Source of the DNA: Coriobacteriia bacterium | GTDB lineage: Bacteria > Actinomycetota > Coriobacteriia > WRKU01 > JAENWW01 | Length of the DNA: 64,000 nucleotides | Direction of reading: 5' to 3' | Assembly: GCA_016649875.1 (NCBI GenBank) | Contig: JAENWW010000008.1 | Span: 16,215 to 80,214 of the forward strand | Shown: piece after piece, positions 1 through 8,370 of the stretch | Layout of the letters: every line of letters begins with the position of its first letter | Position numbering within the stretch: position 1 is the stretch's first letter | Program-made: the position numbers and the translations under genes | Notes under the pieces: generated by a model | Databases searched by the model: none | What the model was told of the DNA's origin: nothing | What the model saw: the letters and a program-made list of their open reading frames with translations, nothing else

Positions 1-153
1 TTGAGCAAGAAGGCCGTCTCGATAGCGGATAATGAATTAAAGCCACTCAGTGAGATTATCGTGAAGGCATATGAGGAGCAAACGGGAACGTTTTCCGAAC
101 AGTATTTTGCCGCTCGCAAAAAAGTTGCTTTAATGGATAATCAGATTAGATAG
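1..153 (+). CDS. C-terminal end of an unrecognised protein (5' end outside window)
   Basis: An open frame runs from base 1 to a TAG at 151-153 and encodes 50 residues, rich in lysine and glutamate and ending ALMDNQIR. It enters the window already open, so the upstream part of the gene is missing; the TTG at base 1 could by chance be a start but has no visible ribosome site. It ends 27 bases before the next gene, on the same strand. I do not recognise the family from this fragment. Confidence 0.5.
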   Translation: MSKKAVSIADNELKPLSEIIVKAYEEQTGTFSEQYFAARKKVALMDNQIR

Positions 154-180
154 GTTTATCAACGAAAAGGCGGGATAGCT

Positions 181-2100
181 ATGAGCAACGTCGAAAGATA
201 TCTTCATGAGCTCGTCGAAAAAATCGGGCCTCGTCCGGTTACTTCGGATACGGAGCGGATGGCCGCCGAATGGATTGCCGATTCATTCCGAGAGCAGGGT
301 TTGCCGACCGAAATGCAGGATTTCGAGACGAATCGCACGACGACTTGGTCGAATTTCATCTTTTGTTTCGTTGCGATTGCCTGCATCGTCGTACTCGGAT
401 TGCTTCGGAAACCTTCATGGATTGCATGGGCTTTATGGGCGATACTCGTCCTCGATGCCGTAGGTTTCCACATCGGTCTGAACGGCGGCCAAGCTCTTTC
501 GAAAGTGCTGGCGAAAGGTCCGAGCCAAAACGTCATAGCTCGTTATGCACCGCAGACGCGCGGAAGTTCTACGCGCCGCAAAAAAGTCGTCGTCGTCGCA
601 CATTATGATTCGTTGCGGGTTTCTCCGCTGACGGAGAACTCACTTGCGTCGGTTTACGGCGTGCTTACTTCAATCAACAAATACCTTATTCGGATTTTAC
701 CGATTCTCGCTCTTTCAATGGTTCTCTCTTTTAAGTTTTTGCTATCGGCGCGTACAGAGGCGTGGTATGTCCTTCTCGTCATTTGTCTCGTACCGGCGCT
801 TTTGGCGCTCGACCTGTTGGTTCGAGGTATAATCAAGCGCTTTTCGAGCGGAGCGAATAACAACGCATCGGGTGTGGCGGCACTCCTCGATATCGCCGGT
901 TCGCTGACGGAAGGCAAGTCCGACCTCGGCGAAAACAGGAAACAATACACGCACGCGATGAACGCCGTCCAAAACGCATTCGACTATGATGTGCCTATGC
1001 AAAATCCGGCGGCGGGAGGCGGATATTCGCCCGGCCGAGAAGCTTCCGATTTCCCTCAAGATTTTTCGTGGTCGGAAGGAGAAACATTCGCCTCGAGTGA
1101 AGCTGCGGAACCTCAAGCATCCAGTCGCCTGCGAGCTGCACCGACGAGGCGTGAGTCGATCGACACGAATTTCTTGCAATTCGACACCATCGATTTCGCC
1201 GCCGTGCCGAATGCCGCCGTCAATCAACCGACGGTATCCTTCGCCCCGGTATCGAGCAGAGATGCCGGTGAGCTCGACGACAGGACGGAAATGCTTGGTC
1301 CCGACCTCATAGGCGATGGCCCGCAACCGGGCGGAGGGTTCGCCACTTTTGATGATAAGCCGTCCCTTTTTGCCCGTATTCGTTTGGGCTCGAAGAAGAA
1401 ATCATCGAAAAAGCGCTCAGGAAAAAATGCGGAGTCGGCGGATTCCACCGATTGGCTCGGACTCGACGACGGTTTCGACGCACGTTCGGCCGGCAAAGAA
1501 ATCGGTTCGTGGGATAACTTCGACGACGAAGGTGACGACGATGGGTTTACTTGGAAAGGGGGAGCCGCCAACGGTGATATCGTGGAGGATTCCGATTTCG
1601 CCGCCGAGCAGGCCGCTCGCATTCGTCGCAAAGTCACCGAAACTTTCGACATGCAACTCGATGAAAAAGAGCTTTGGTTCGTGGCGACCGGCGCTTACGG
1701 TGTCCACGGTTCCGGAATGAAGGCGTTTTTGGATGCCTACGGCTCCGAACTTCGCGATGCGCTCATCATCAATGTCGAGGCGGTCGGCGCCGGTTCGCTT
1801 CATTGGTATGTGCAAGAGGGGGCGGGAAGTTCGCATAAGGCAAGCGCACGCCTCGTAAGCCTCGCCAGGCGAGCTGCACGCTTGAGCGAGATACGTGCGA
1901 AAGCTGCAAAGACGAAAAATGCAACCACTGATGCAACCGTGGCACTCCAAGACGGTTATCGTGCCATCACCGTGACGCGCTTGGATCGAAACGGCTTGCC
2001 GGTGAATTGGCGTAGCATGGAAGATAATCTGCAAGGAGTGGATGTCGAACTTATCGATGAGGCCGTCAAGTTCGTGGCCACCATGGTTCGCGAGGCATAA
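181..2100 (+). CDS. Membrane protein with degenerate M28 (aminopeptidase-like) fold and long disordered insert
   Basis: 639 residues, preceded by AAGGCGGG. The order of parts is an N-terminal M28-like segment, two hydrophobic helices (about 55-98), the first metal motif region (VVVVAHYDSLR, His141), two more membrane helices (about 165-215), GANNNASGVAALL (225-235), roughly 230 residues of low-complexity, acid- and serine-rich sequence (about 250-480), then the end of the fold. M28 enzymes bind two zincs through His, Asp (in D-N-A-S-G), Glu-Glu, Asp/Glu and His. Here the bridging Asp is Asn, the Glu-Glu pair reads AY (FVATGAYGVHGSG, about 499-511) and the last His is replaced (NWRSMEDN, about 609-616). 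I infer a non-catalytic M28-fold membrane protein. It is followed 5 bases later by a GGDEF gene. Confidence 0.75.
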   Translation: MSNVERYLHELVEKIGPRPVTSDTERMAAEWIADSFREQGLPTEMQDFETNRTTTWSNFIFCFVAIACIVVLGLLRKPSWIAWALWAILVLDAVGFHIGLNGGQALSKVLAKGPSQNVIARYAPQTRGSSTRRKKVVVVAHYDSLRVSPLTENSLASVYGVLTSINKYLIRILPILALSMVLSFKFLLSARTEAWYVLLVICLVPALLALDLLVRGIIKRFSSGANNNASGVAALLDIAGSLTEGKSDLGENRKQYTHAMNAVQNAFDYDVPMQNPAAGGGYSPGREASDFPQDFSWSEGETFASSEAAEPQASSRLRAAPTRRESIDTNFLQFDTIDFAAVPNAAVNQPTVSFAPVSSRDAGELDDRTEMLGPDLIGDGPQPGGGFATFDDKPSLFARIRLGSKKKSSKKRSGKNAESADSTDWLGLDDGFDARSAGKEIGSWDNFDDEGDDDGFTWKGGAANGDIVEDSDFAAEQAARIRRKVTETFDMQLDEKELWFVATGAYGVHGSGMKAFLDAYGSELRDALIINVEAVGAGSLHWYVQEGAGSSHKASARLVSLARRAARLSEIRAKAAKTKNATTDATVALQDGYRAITVTRLDRNGLPVNWRSMEDNLQGVDVELIDEAVKFVATMVREA

Positions 2101-2105
2101 ACGCA

Positions 2106-3392
2106 GTGCTATCGAACATAAAAGATACGTTCCAACGCAAGATCACCCTTGCGCCCAAGGAGCACCAAACACAAGATGAGATAAGCGCGCTTCGCGACAA
2201 CATCGATCGCGTCGGTTTCATCATCAACGTTCGGTGGATGCTCGTGTTGGTTTTGGTGGTGTATTCGATAATCGGGTTCATCATTCTTTTGGGGAAAAAT
2301 GATTTTTCGACATTGGTCGGGTACATGGCCATTCCGGCCAATGCCCTCATCTTTGTGTGCATCTATAACTTTTTCTTCATGCGATATAAAGATGTACTGG
2401 CAAACATCGCCGCCGCGAACATCATCCAGCTCGTGCTCGACTCCTTGGTGGTAACGCTTCTCGTGTATTTTTCCGGGGGCATCGAATCGTGGTTTTGGGT
2501 CATATACCTGCTCTTCCTTTTCGAACTCGCTGCGATTGCACCGCGAAAAACCGATGCATGGTGGCTGGCGCTGGGGCTTATCGTTTTGCTCGGATGTATC
2601 GAATGGGGCAATTTCTTCGGCATCCTACCTCATGTGTCAATCCCGCTGAGCAGCGGGCACAGCTGGCAAGTGGTCGACTATGTGCTCCTCCGCTATTTGT
2701 GGCAGGTGACGGTGCTGATCGGTACCGCGCTCGTCGCCACGCGACTTCTCACGCCGTTTCGCAATAAACTCGCAAAGTCTCGCAATATCGCCATACTCGA
2801 TGAGCTCACGGGGTTGTTTTCGCGGGAGTACTTCAAGCGCGCTCTCGAAATGGAATCGGTTCGCGCCCTCCACGATCAGCGCGCGGTGTTCGTCGCTCTC
2901 ATAGACATCGATAATTTTTCTCGAGTCAACAAGATATTCGGAATCGGCACCGGCGATGCGATACTGGGAAAAATCGCCCGGGCTATCCAGTCTGATGTCG
3001 GAAAATTTGCAAAGATTGCAGTGACACCGAATCTCGTCGCGCGCATCAGCGGTGAAGAATTCGCGATTTTCTTTAATGAAAATGCGCATGCCCATGACGG
3101 TCAGCCCACGGTCGAGGACGTCGGCTTGTTGCTCAGAACCGTTTTGCAAAGTATCGCCGAGATCGATTACGAGGGGATCTCGGTCACGGCATCGATCGGA
3201 TTCGCGGGATTGCCCCAAGATGCCCTCGAGTCGGGCGTACTTCTCGAGCGTGCAGACGAGGCGCTCGTTTCAGCGATATCGCAAGGAGGAAACACTGTGG
3301 TCGCTTTTTCCGACTGCGTCGACGAGGATGTTCCCTTCATCGGCTTAGGCGATGAGCCGCTCGAAACCATTTCGCGCTATCTCGATGAGTAA
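2106..3392 (+). CDS. Membrane GGDEF-domain protein (putative diguanylate cyclase)
   Basis: 428 residues from a GTG start. The N-terminal ~210 residues hold five or six hydrophobic helices (sensor or anchor). The C-terminal GGDEF domain begins at AILDELTGLFSREYF. The active-site loop reads RISGEEF instead of GGDEF/GGEEF. Substitutions of the first Gly by Ser or Ala are known in some active cyclases, so activity is possible but not assured. No RxxD inhibitory site lies at the usual place before the loop. The protein would make cyclic di-GMP from GTP at the membrane. It overlaps the next gene by 8 bases and starts 5 bases after the M28-like gene, so the three probably share an mRNA. Confidence 0.85.
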   Translation: MLSNIKDTFQRKITLAPKEHQTQDEISALRDNIDRVGFIINVRWMLVLVLVVYSIIGFIILLGKNDFSTLVGYMAIPANALIFVCIYNFFFMRYKDVLANIAAANIIQLVLDSLVVTLLVYFSGGIESWFWVIYLLFLFELAAIAPRKTDAWWLALGLIVLLGCIEWGNFFGILPHVSIPLSSGHSWQVVDYVLLRYLWQVTVLIGTALVATRLLTPFRNKLAKSRNIAILDELTGLFSREYFKRALEMESVRALHDQRAVFVALIDIDNFSRVNKIFGIGTGDAILGKIARAIQSDVGKFAKIAVTPNLVARISGEEFAIFFNENAHAHDGQPTVEDVGLLLRTVLQSIAEIDYEGISVTASIGFAGLPQDALESGVLLERADEALVSAISQGGNTVVAFSDCVDEDVPFIGLGDEPLETISRYLDE

Positions 3393-4080
3393 GCTCTATG
3401 CGCTCCTGTTGCTGATTTGCGCACTCGGTCTCGGTTTTTTATGTGCCGTGAGTGCACCTGCCGTCAGATGGAGCATCGACGAATCGCACCCCTATGCCGA
3501 TGAGGTTTCGACTTCGACCGCGCTTGAAGACATCACGCCTCTTTATAATGACGCCCAACTTGTGCAGTATCGGGCCACCGCCGAGCAGACGCGCCGATTC
3601 GTGCTCGGTAGCCATGCCGTTGCACTCCCTCGCGATAAGACCGGTCTCAGTGGCTATGATGCGGCATCTGTGGGCCACTTAGAGGATGTCGAAAAGGTGA
3701 TGGTCGGCTGGATGGGCGTCGTGGCGTTTTCACTTGTGATATCGCTTGTCGTTTTGGCACTCTGCATCATAAGGAAAAAGCAAGCCGTCGTATTTGGTGC
3801 ATGCCTTTTGGCGGGCGTCGGCGTCGCTATTATAATCGGGATGAGTGCGGTAGCCGGGTTCTTCGACTTTTCGGCATTGTTCGAGGCGATGCATTCGGTT
3901 TTGTTTCCGCAGGGGAACTGGGCGTTTCCCGCCGAGTCTCTCCTTATCATGACCTTCCCTTTGAAATTTTGGATTCTCACCGCGGCAATCTGGGCGAGCG
4001 TTACCGCGGCAATCGGCATAATGTATGTATTCGTGGGGCTGGGATATAAAAGCGTGTTGAAAAAGTTCGATTTAGTGTAA
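3385..4080 (+). CDS. DUF1461 / TIGR01906-type integral membrane protein
   Basis: 231 residues from the ATG at 3385, which sits inside the stop region of the GGDEF gene (ATGAGTAA). It has an N-terminal hydrophobic helix, an extracytoplasmic loop of about 90 residues, then three further membrane helices. The loop ending HLEDVEKVMVGWMG matches the H-x-D-V pattern I associate with the TIGR01906 family of unknown function. An in-frame start 33 bases upstream exists, but MSKLYALLLL gives the clean membrane start. The role is unknown; the overlap suggests co-translation with the cyclase. Confidence 0.7.
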   Translation: MSKLYALLLLICALGLGFLCAVSAPAVRWSIDESHPYADEVSTSTALEDITPLYNDAQLVQYRATAEQTRRFVLGSHAVALPRDKTGLSGYDAASVGHLEDVEKVMVGWMGVVAFSLVISLVVLALCIIRKKQAVVFGACLLAGVGVAIIIGMSAVAGFFDFSALFEAMHSVLFPQGNWAFPAESLLIMTFPLKFWILTAAIWASVTAAIGIMYVFVGLGYKSVLKKFDLV

Positions 4081-4204
4081 ACTAATGGTCGTCGAGTCGA
4101 GGCGTAGCCATAAAACAGGCTACCGGGCAAGATATATTATGTTGTAAGGATTGGCCCGGTTCAGGGAACAATCAGGTAAATTGAGCATTTGGAGGTGTGT
4201 GCAC

Positions 4205-4354
4205 ATGGCAGAAGCATATTGCGTAAAGTGCAAGGCGAAAAAGGAGATGCAGAATCCTCAGGAGACAACCATGAAGAATGGTCGTCCGATGGCGAAGGGT
4301 ACTTGTCCGACCTGCGGTACCACGATCTGCAAGATTCTCCCTTCAAAGAAATAG
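4205..4354 (+). CDS. Small zinc-ribbon protein (DUF5679-like)
   Basis: 49 residues, MAEAYCVKCKAKKEMQNP to CKILPSKK. Two CxxC pairs (CVKC and CPTC) form a probable zinc ribbon, and the middle is basic (TTMKNGRPMAKGTC). The start at 4205 is set by GGAGGTG ten bases upstream. Proteins of this size and pattern (DUF5679) are frequent in Actinobacteria and Chloroflexi; their function is unknown, and a nucleic-acid binding role is only a guess. The gene stands alone, followed by a terminator. Confidence 0.75.
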   Translation: MAEAYCVKCKAKKEMQNPQETTMKNGRPMAKGTCPTCGTTICKILPSKK

Positions 4355-4369
4355 TTTAAAATGACACAG

Positions 4370-4426
4370 TGCAACCTTCGGGTTGCATCCTTAATGCCAC
4401 CTCACGGGTGGCATTTTGATTTTTTG
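4370..4426 (+). terminator. Rho-independent terminator with a preceding small hairpin
   Basis: A first hairpin (GCAACC-TTCG-GGTTGC, 4371-4386) is followed by ATGCCACC-TCAC-GGGTGGCAT (4394-4413) and a T-rich run. It ends the zinc-ribbon gene. Confidence 0.8.
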
Positions 4427-4568
4427 AGCGAAATTTGCAGGTATTCACCATCGGCAAATATTTATTTTGATTTTCCTCAGGTAAAGGTCTATCATTCTGT
4501 GGCTTGTGATTTTCTTGTGATTTCGACCGAAATACCGTTGCATGTCTTTTATGTCGTAGAGGAGCACT

Positions 4569-5210
4569 ATGAACATCATCGTAGTCGGTTGCGGGCGAGT
4601 CGGCGCGCAGCTTGCGACCATGCTTTCCGAGCAGGGCAACAACGTCACCGTCATCGATAAAAACGAGGATGCTTTTTCGCAACTGGGAGGAACCTTTAAT
4701 GGCGTGACGATAAAGGGATTGGGCTTCGATGAAGACATCTTGCTTACCGCTGGCATTGAAGATTGCGACTATTTTTGTGCGGTGACGGATTTAGATAACA
4801 CCAACGTAATGGCAACTCAGGTCGCCACCTACATTTTCGGTGTGGAAAATGTCGTAACCAGACTCTATAATCCCGAGCGCACTGCCACTTACGAGCGGCT
4901 CGAGCTCGATTACGTTTGCGGTACGAATCTCGTCGCCGAAGCGATCTTTGACAAAGTGGTATCTTCCAAGGAGACCCATATCAAAAGTTTCGGGGATGTC
5001 GAGATCTTCGTGTTCAAAGTAGCCGATCGCTTCATCGGTACATTGGTTCGGTCAATCGAGGTCGAGGGCAAGGTGCTTCCATCGGTTGTGCGACGCGGCA
5101 ATCATACGTTCATTCCGACGCACGAAAGTACGCTTGAAAAAGGAGATATTCTCCGTGTGGCGGTTTCTGCGGATTCCGTGCGTAAACTCAAGAAATATAT
5201 GGAGGATTAA
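4569..5210 (+). CDS. trkA: TrkA-family potassium uptake regulator, first copy
   Basis: 213 residues with an N-terminal Rossmann (RCK_N) domain (MNIIVVGCGRVGAQL, the NAD-binding GxGxxG; acidic DKNEDAF ends the second strand) and a C-terminal RCK_C domain from about residue 135. Such proteins form the cytoplasmic gating ring of Trk/Ktr channels and bind NAD(H) or ATP. AGAGGAG lies just upstream of the ATG. A second trkA follows after three bases and trkH lies downstream. Each copy has one RCK unit, so a mixed ring would equal the double-RCK TrkA of enterobacteria. Confidence 0.92.
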   Translation: MNIIVVGCGRVGAQLATMLSEQGNNVTVIDKNEDAFSQLGGTFNGVTIKGLGFDEDILLTAGIEDCDYFCAVTDLDNTNVMATQVATYIFGVENVVTRLYNPERTATYERLELDYVCGTNLVAEAIFDKVVSSKETHIKSFGDVEIFVFKVADRFIGTLVRSIEVEGKVLPSVVRRGNHTFIPTHESTLEKGDILRVAVSADSVRKLKKYMED

Positions 5211-5213
5211 GCG

Positions 5214-5894
5214 ATGTATATCGTCTTGAACGGTGGAGGAAAAGTAGCCTTGGCCCTTGCCAATACACTTATTGATAAAAAACATACGGTGGCCATTGTC
5301 GAAAAGCGACCCGAGGTGGCCGAGCGACTCGCCAACGAACTTTGCGACAAAGGGTGCATCGTAATACTCGGTGACGGTTGCGATGCTCGCGTTCTCGATG
5401 AGGCGGGAGTGGCTCGTGCCGATATTTTCGTCGCAGTGACCGGAGAAGATGACGACAACTTGGTCTCATGTCAACTGGCTCGTCTTTCCTTCGATGTGCC
5501 TCGGGCGATCTCGCGTGTGAACAGTCCGAAAAACCAACAGATTTTCGCCAAACTCGGCATAGAGGCGATATCTTCCACGATGGTTATCAGCAACCTCATC
5601 GAAGAGGAAGCGACAATCGGAGATTTACACACTCTGCGCACGTTGCGTCAAGGGAACCTCGCGCTTGTGGAAATCGAACTTTCATCCGATGAAGGAATAT
5701 GTCGCGTAAGCAATAAGCGAGTCGGCCAAATCAAACTTCCGGCGAACGTCAAACTCGTCGCCGTCGTGCATAGCGAATCCGACGATGTCGATATCGTCAC
5801 TCCTGAAACAGTTCTTTCTTGCGGTGATATCGTAATCGCAATTGCCGATCCGAAGCAAGAAATCGCTCTCGCTCGAGTGTTGCGAGGCGAATAG
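5214..5894 (+). CDS. trkA: TrkA-family potassium uptake regulator, second copy
   Basis: 226 residues, RCK_N plus RCK_C. The dinucleotide loop is MYIVLNGGGKVALAL, with Ala in the third Gly position, and it is followed by VEKRPE, again an acidic strand end suited to NAD. It diverges clearly from the first copy (213 residues, GCGRVG), so this is an old duplication and not a recent one. It sits three bases after the first trkA and three before the small membrane gene. Its role is likely regulation of the TrkH channel encoded next. Confidence 0.9.
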   Translation: MYIVLNGGGKVALALANTLIDKKHTVAIVEKRPEVAERLANELCDKGCIVILGDGCDARVLDEAGVARADIFVAVTGEDDDNLVSCQLARLSFDVPRAISRVNSPKNQQIFAKLGIEAISSTMVISNLIEEEATIGDLHTLRTLRQGNLALVEIELSSDEGICRVSNKRVGQIKLPANVKLVAVVHSESDDVDIVTPETVLSCGDIVIAIADPKQEIALARVLRGE

Positions 5895-5897
5895 GCT

Positions 5898-6101
5898 ATG
5901 ACTCCCGACACCGACAAAAAGCGGACACGAGAAGAAGTGGTGAACACCCAAGCGCGCAAGCACGTCGGCTTTCCGGCGCTGACGGCGCGTGAAAATTGGG
6001 AACACTATTTTGCGGGGATGGCCACCGAAGCCTTGTACGTGTTGTTGTTGTTCGCAGCAGGTATTTTGATGGCTGTAATCGCGTTTGCGCTATATCGGTA
6101 A
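5898..6101 (+). CDS. 67-residue single-helix membrane protein in the trk operon
   Basis: The first 40 residues are charged (MTPDTDKKRTREEVVNTQ, then ENWEHYFAG) and are followed by one hydrophobic helix (ATEALYVLLLFAAGILMAVIAFALYR). GCGAGG lies upstream. It is packed between trkA and trkH, with 3 and 21 base gaps, so a role as an accessory subunit of the TrkH channel is plausible. I do not recognise a named family. Confidence 0.65.
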   Translation: MTPDTDKKRTREEVVNTQARKHVGFPALTARENWEHYFAGMATEALYVLLLFAAGILMAVIAFALYR

Positions 6102-6122
6102 CGAGCGGATGAGAGTATACCA

Positions 6123-7625
6123 GTGATCTTACGACCTGCGCGAAGCAGTTACCGAGTAATCGGAAAATATAGCGGCAAAATTATCACAGGGGTCGGCCTC
6201 CTGATGATTATTCCCATGGTCACCGCGTTGGTGATGCGAGAGTATAGCGCATTTTTCGACTTCGTCATAGGTTGCGCCCTCAGCATGGTCATCGGCCTCG
6301 GCGCGCAAGCACTCTTTCGTACCGATAAGGACCTGAACTGGGGCGAGGGACTCGTTGTTTCGGCGGGGTCGTGGATTTGGGCGGTCATGCTGGCCGCAGT
6401 GCCGTACTGGTTGTCGGGGCACTACAAGAGTTTCTTGGATGCTTGTTTCGATACGATGAGCGGTTTTACCACGACGGGGCTTCTGCTCGTGCAAGATCTC
6501 GATCATGTGAGTTATGCGCTGAACATGTGGCGGCATCTCATCACGTACGCCGGGGGTCAAGGAATCGTCGTCATCGCATTGACATTCTTGTTCAAGGGCA
6601 CCGCGGGCGCGTATAAAATGTATGTCGGCGAAGGTAAAGATGAACGGCTCCTCCCCAACGTCATTCAAACGGCTCGTGCGATATGGCTTGTTTCAATCGT
6701 CTACCTCGGCGTCGGAACACTTGTGCTTTCCCTCGTGAATATGTTTTTGGGGATTGCACCGGTTCGGGCATTTTTCATGGCAATGTGGGCGTTCATGGGC
6801 GAGTGGTCGACCGGCGGCTTCGCCGCGATGTCGTACAACACTTTCTACTATCATTCGCTCATTCAGGAAGTGGTTACCATAGTCATCATGGTCGCCGGTT
6901 CGATGAACTTCGCTTTGCACTGGGCGATATGGACCGGGAAGCGTAAGGAAATATATAAGAATATTGAAATTCAGAGCTTTACCACGGGGATAATCGTATT
7001 TTCCGTCCTTGCAATGGTCGGACTTATGCGCGCGGGAGTCTATCCGAATGCAATGGCATTGGCTCGAAAAACGCTGTATACGATTATTTCGGGTGCTACG
7101 ACAACCGGTGTATCAATTGTGTATGCGCGTGCATTTGTCACACAGTGGGGGCCGATAGGTCTTGTGGCAATCACGCTTGCCATGATGATCGGCGCCTCGG
7201 CGTGCTCTACGGGCGGAGGAATCAAAGGCATTCGAGTCGGCATAATGTTCAAATCTTTCGTGCAGGACGTCAAGCAGACGGTTATGCCGGAAAATGCGAT
7301 TATGCGTACGAAATATCATCACATCAAGGATAGCAATCTTACCGATGAGCTTATCAAAGGGACCAGTACGATTGTTTTGATGTTTCTCGTCACCTATCTA
7401 TTCGCGGCGGTACTCGGTCTTTTGTGCGGCTATGATTTCTTACAAGCGTTGTTCGAAGGGGTGTCGGCTGTCTCGAACACCGGTTTGAGTTGCGGGATCA
7501 CTTCTCCGTCGATGCCCGAGGTCATGAAAGTCGGCTACATCGTCTTCATGTGGGTCGGACGTTTGGAATTCGTCAGTGTCTTTGCGGTGGGAGCTCATCT
7601 CATCGCTGTATTCAAAGGAAAATAA
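6123..7625 (+). CDS. trkH: TrkH/KtrB potassium channel-like subunit
   Basis: 500 residues with a GTG start. The four M1-P-M2 repeats and their selectivity-filter loops can be seen: GFTTTGLLL, EWSTGGFAAMSY, GATTTGVSIV and SNTGLSCGIT, each with the conserved filter Gly. The protein moves K+ inward across the membrane and is gated by the TrkA ring. A lysine- and arginine-rich cytoplasmic stretch (KQTVMPENAIMRTKYHHIKD) precedes the last repeat. The stop abuts the start of the next gene. Confidence 0.95.
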   Translation: MILRPARSSYRVIGKYSGKIITGVGLLMIIPMVTALVMREYSAFFDFVIGCALSMVIGLGAQALFRTDKDLNWGEGLVVSAGSWIWAVMLAAVPYWLSGHYKSFLDACFDTMSGFTTTGLLLVQDLDHVSYALNMWRHLITYAGGQGIVVIALTFLFKGTAGAYKMYVGEGKDERLLPNVIQTARAIWLVSIVYLGVGTLVLSLVNMFLGIAPVRAFFMAMWAFMGEWSTGGFAAMSYNTFYYHSLIQEVVTIVIMVAGSMNFALHWAIWTGKRKEIYKNIEIQSFTTGIIVFSVLAMVGLMRAGVYPNAMALARKTLYTIISGATTTGVSIVYARAFVTQWGPIGLVAITLAMMIGASACSTGGGIKGIRVGIMFKSFVQDVKQTVMPENAIMRTKYHHIKDSNLTDELIKGTSTIVLMFLVTYLFAAVLGLLCGYDFLQALFEGVSAVSNTGLSCGITSPSMPEVMKVGYIVFMWVGRLEFVSVFAVGAHLIAVFKGK

Positions 7626-8267
7626 ATGCGTTGGACTAAGGCGAGAAAAAGAGTTGTTCTAGAGATTGCCATCGTTTTTATGGTTGTCGCCGCAATTCTA
7701 TTGGTATTCTTTATCGTGAGAAAACCCGGTGTCGCCGGATCGGGATGGATAAATCCGAACAAATATTCCAGCTCGGCACTCATTGAGACCCCTAAAAAAT
7801 TCAATGGTAAGGTGATTGAATTCACCGGCGAGGCCGTCGGGGAACGTATGGTGCGCAACGCCGGGCAGGGTATGAAGGGCGCTTGGATTCATCTCAACGA
7901 TGATGCTTATATGACCCGTGGGGTTGAAGCCGGCGGAGGTTTCAACGGCTACAATTCGGGAATGGCGATATGGGTCGAACCCGCCTCGCTTACAAAGGCG
8001 ATCGAACACTACGGACGCTACAAACAAAATGGTGATATCGTTCGAATCACCGGAACGTTTAACGCGGCATGTGCCGAACACGGTGGCGATATGGACATAC
8101 ATGCGACCAAGATTGAAATCGTGCAAAGCGGGAAGACGATAACGCATAAAGTGTATGCATGGAAACTCATCAGTGCGATTTTCTTGGTGATGCTCGCTTT
8201 GGCGATGTTGGCCATTAACAGGCGTCGTTTCTTAAAAGAACAACTCGCGGTGTTCATGAACCGTTAG
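7626..8267 (+). CDS. Membrane-anchored OB-fold-like protein of unknown function
   Basis: 213 residues. A first hydrophobic helix (about 10-35) and a last one (about 180-200) flank a beta-rich domain: KFNGKVIEFTGEAVGERMVR, then GAWIHLNDDAYM, AIWVEP, and GDIVRITGTFNAACAEHGGDMDIHA. The pattern of strand segments with G-D-x-V-x-I-x-G-x-F is like tRNA_anti/OB-fold domains, but this is pattern reading only. The start codon directly follows the trkH stop, so it is probably the last gene of the potassium operon. Confidence 0.6.
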   Translation: MRWTKARKRVVLEIAIVFMVVAAILLVFFIVRKPGVAGSGWINPNKYSSSALIETPKKFNGKVIEFTGEAVGERMVRNAGQGMKGAWIHLNDDAYMTRGVEAGGGFNGYNSGMAIWVEPASLTKAIEHYGRYKQNGDIVRITGTFNAACAEHGGDMDIHATKIEIVQSGKTITHKVYAWKLISAIFLVMLALAMLAINRRRFLKEQLAVFMNR

Positions 8268-8370
8268 TGCTCATCATTTCGTAACACATATTTAATACCT
8301 TTTTTAAAGACGGCTAATGCGCTCACGATATTGTGGGTGCATCTTCTTTAAAGTGTGGAGGTAGTTTCAA

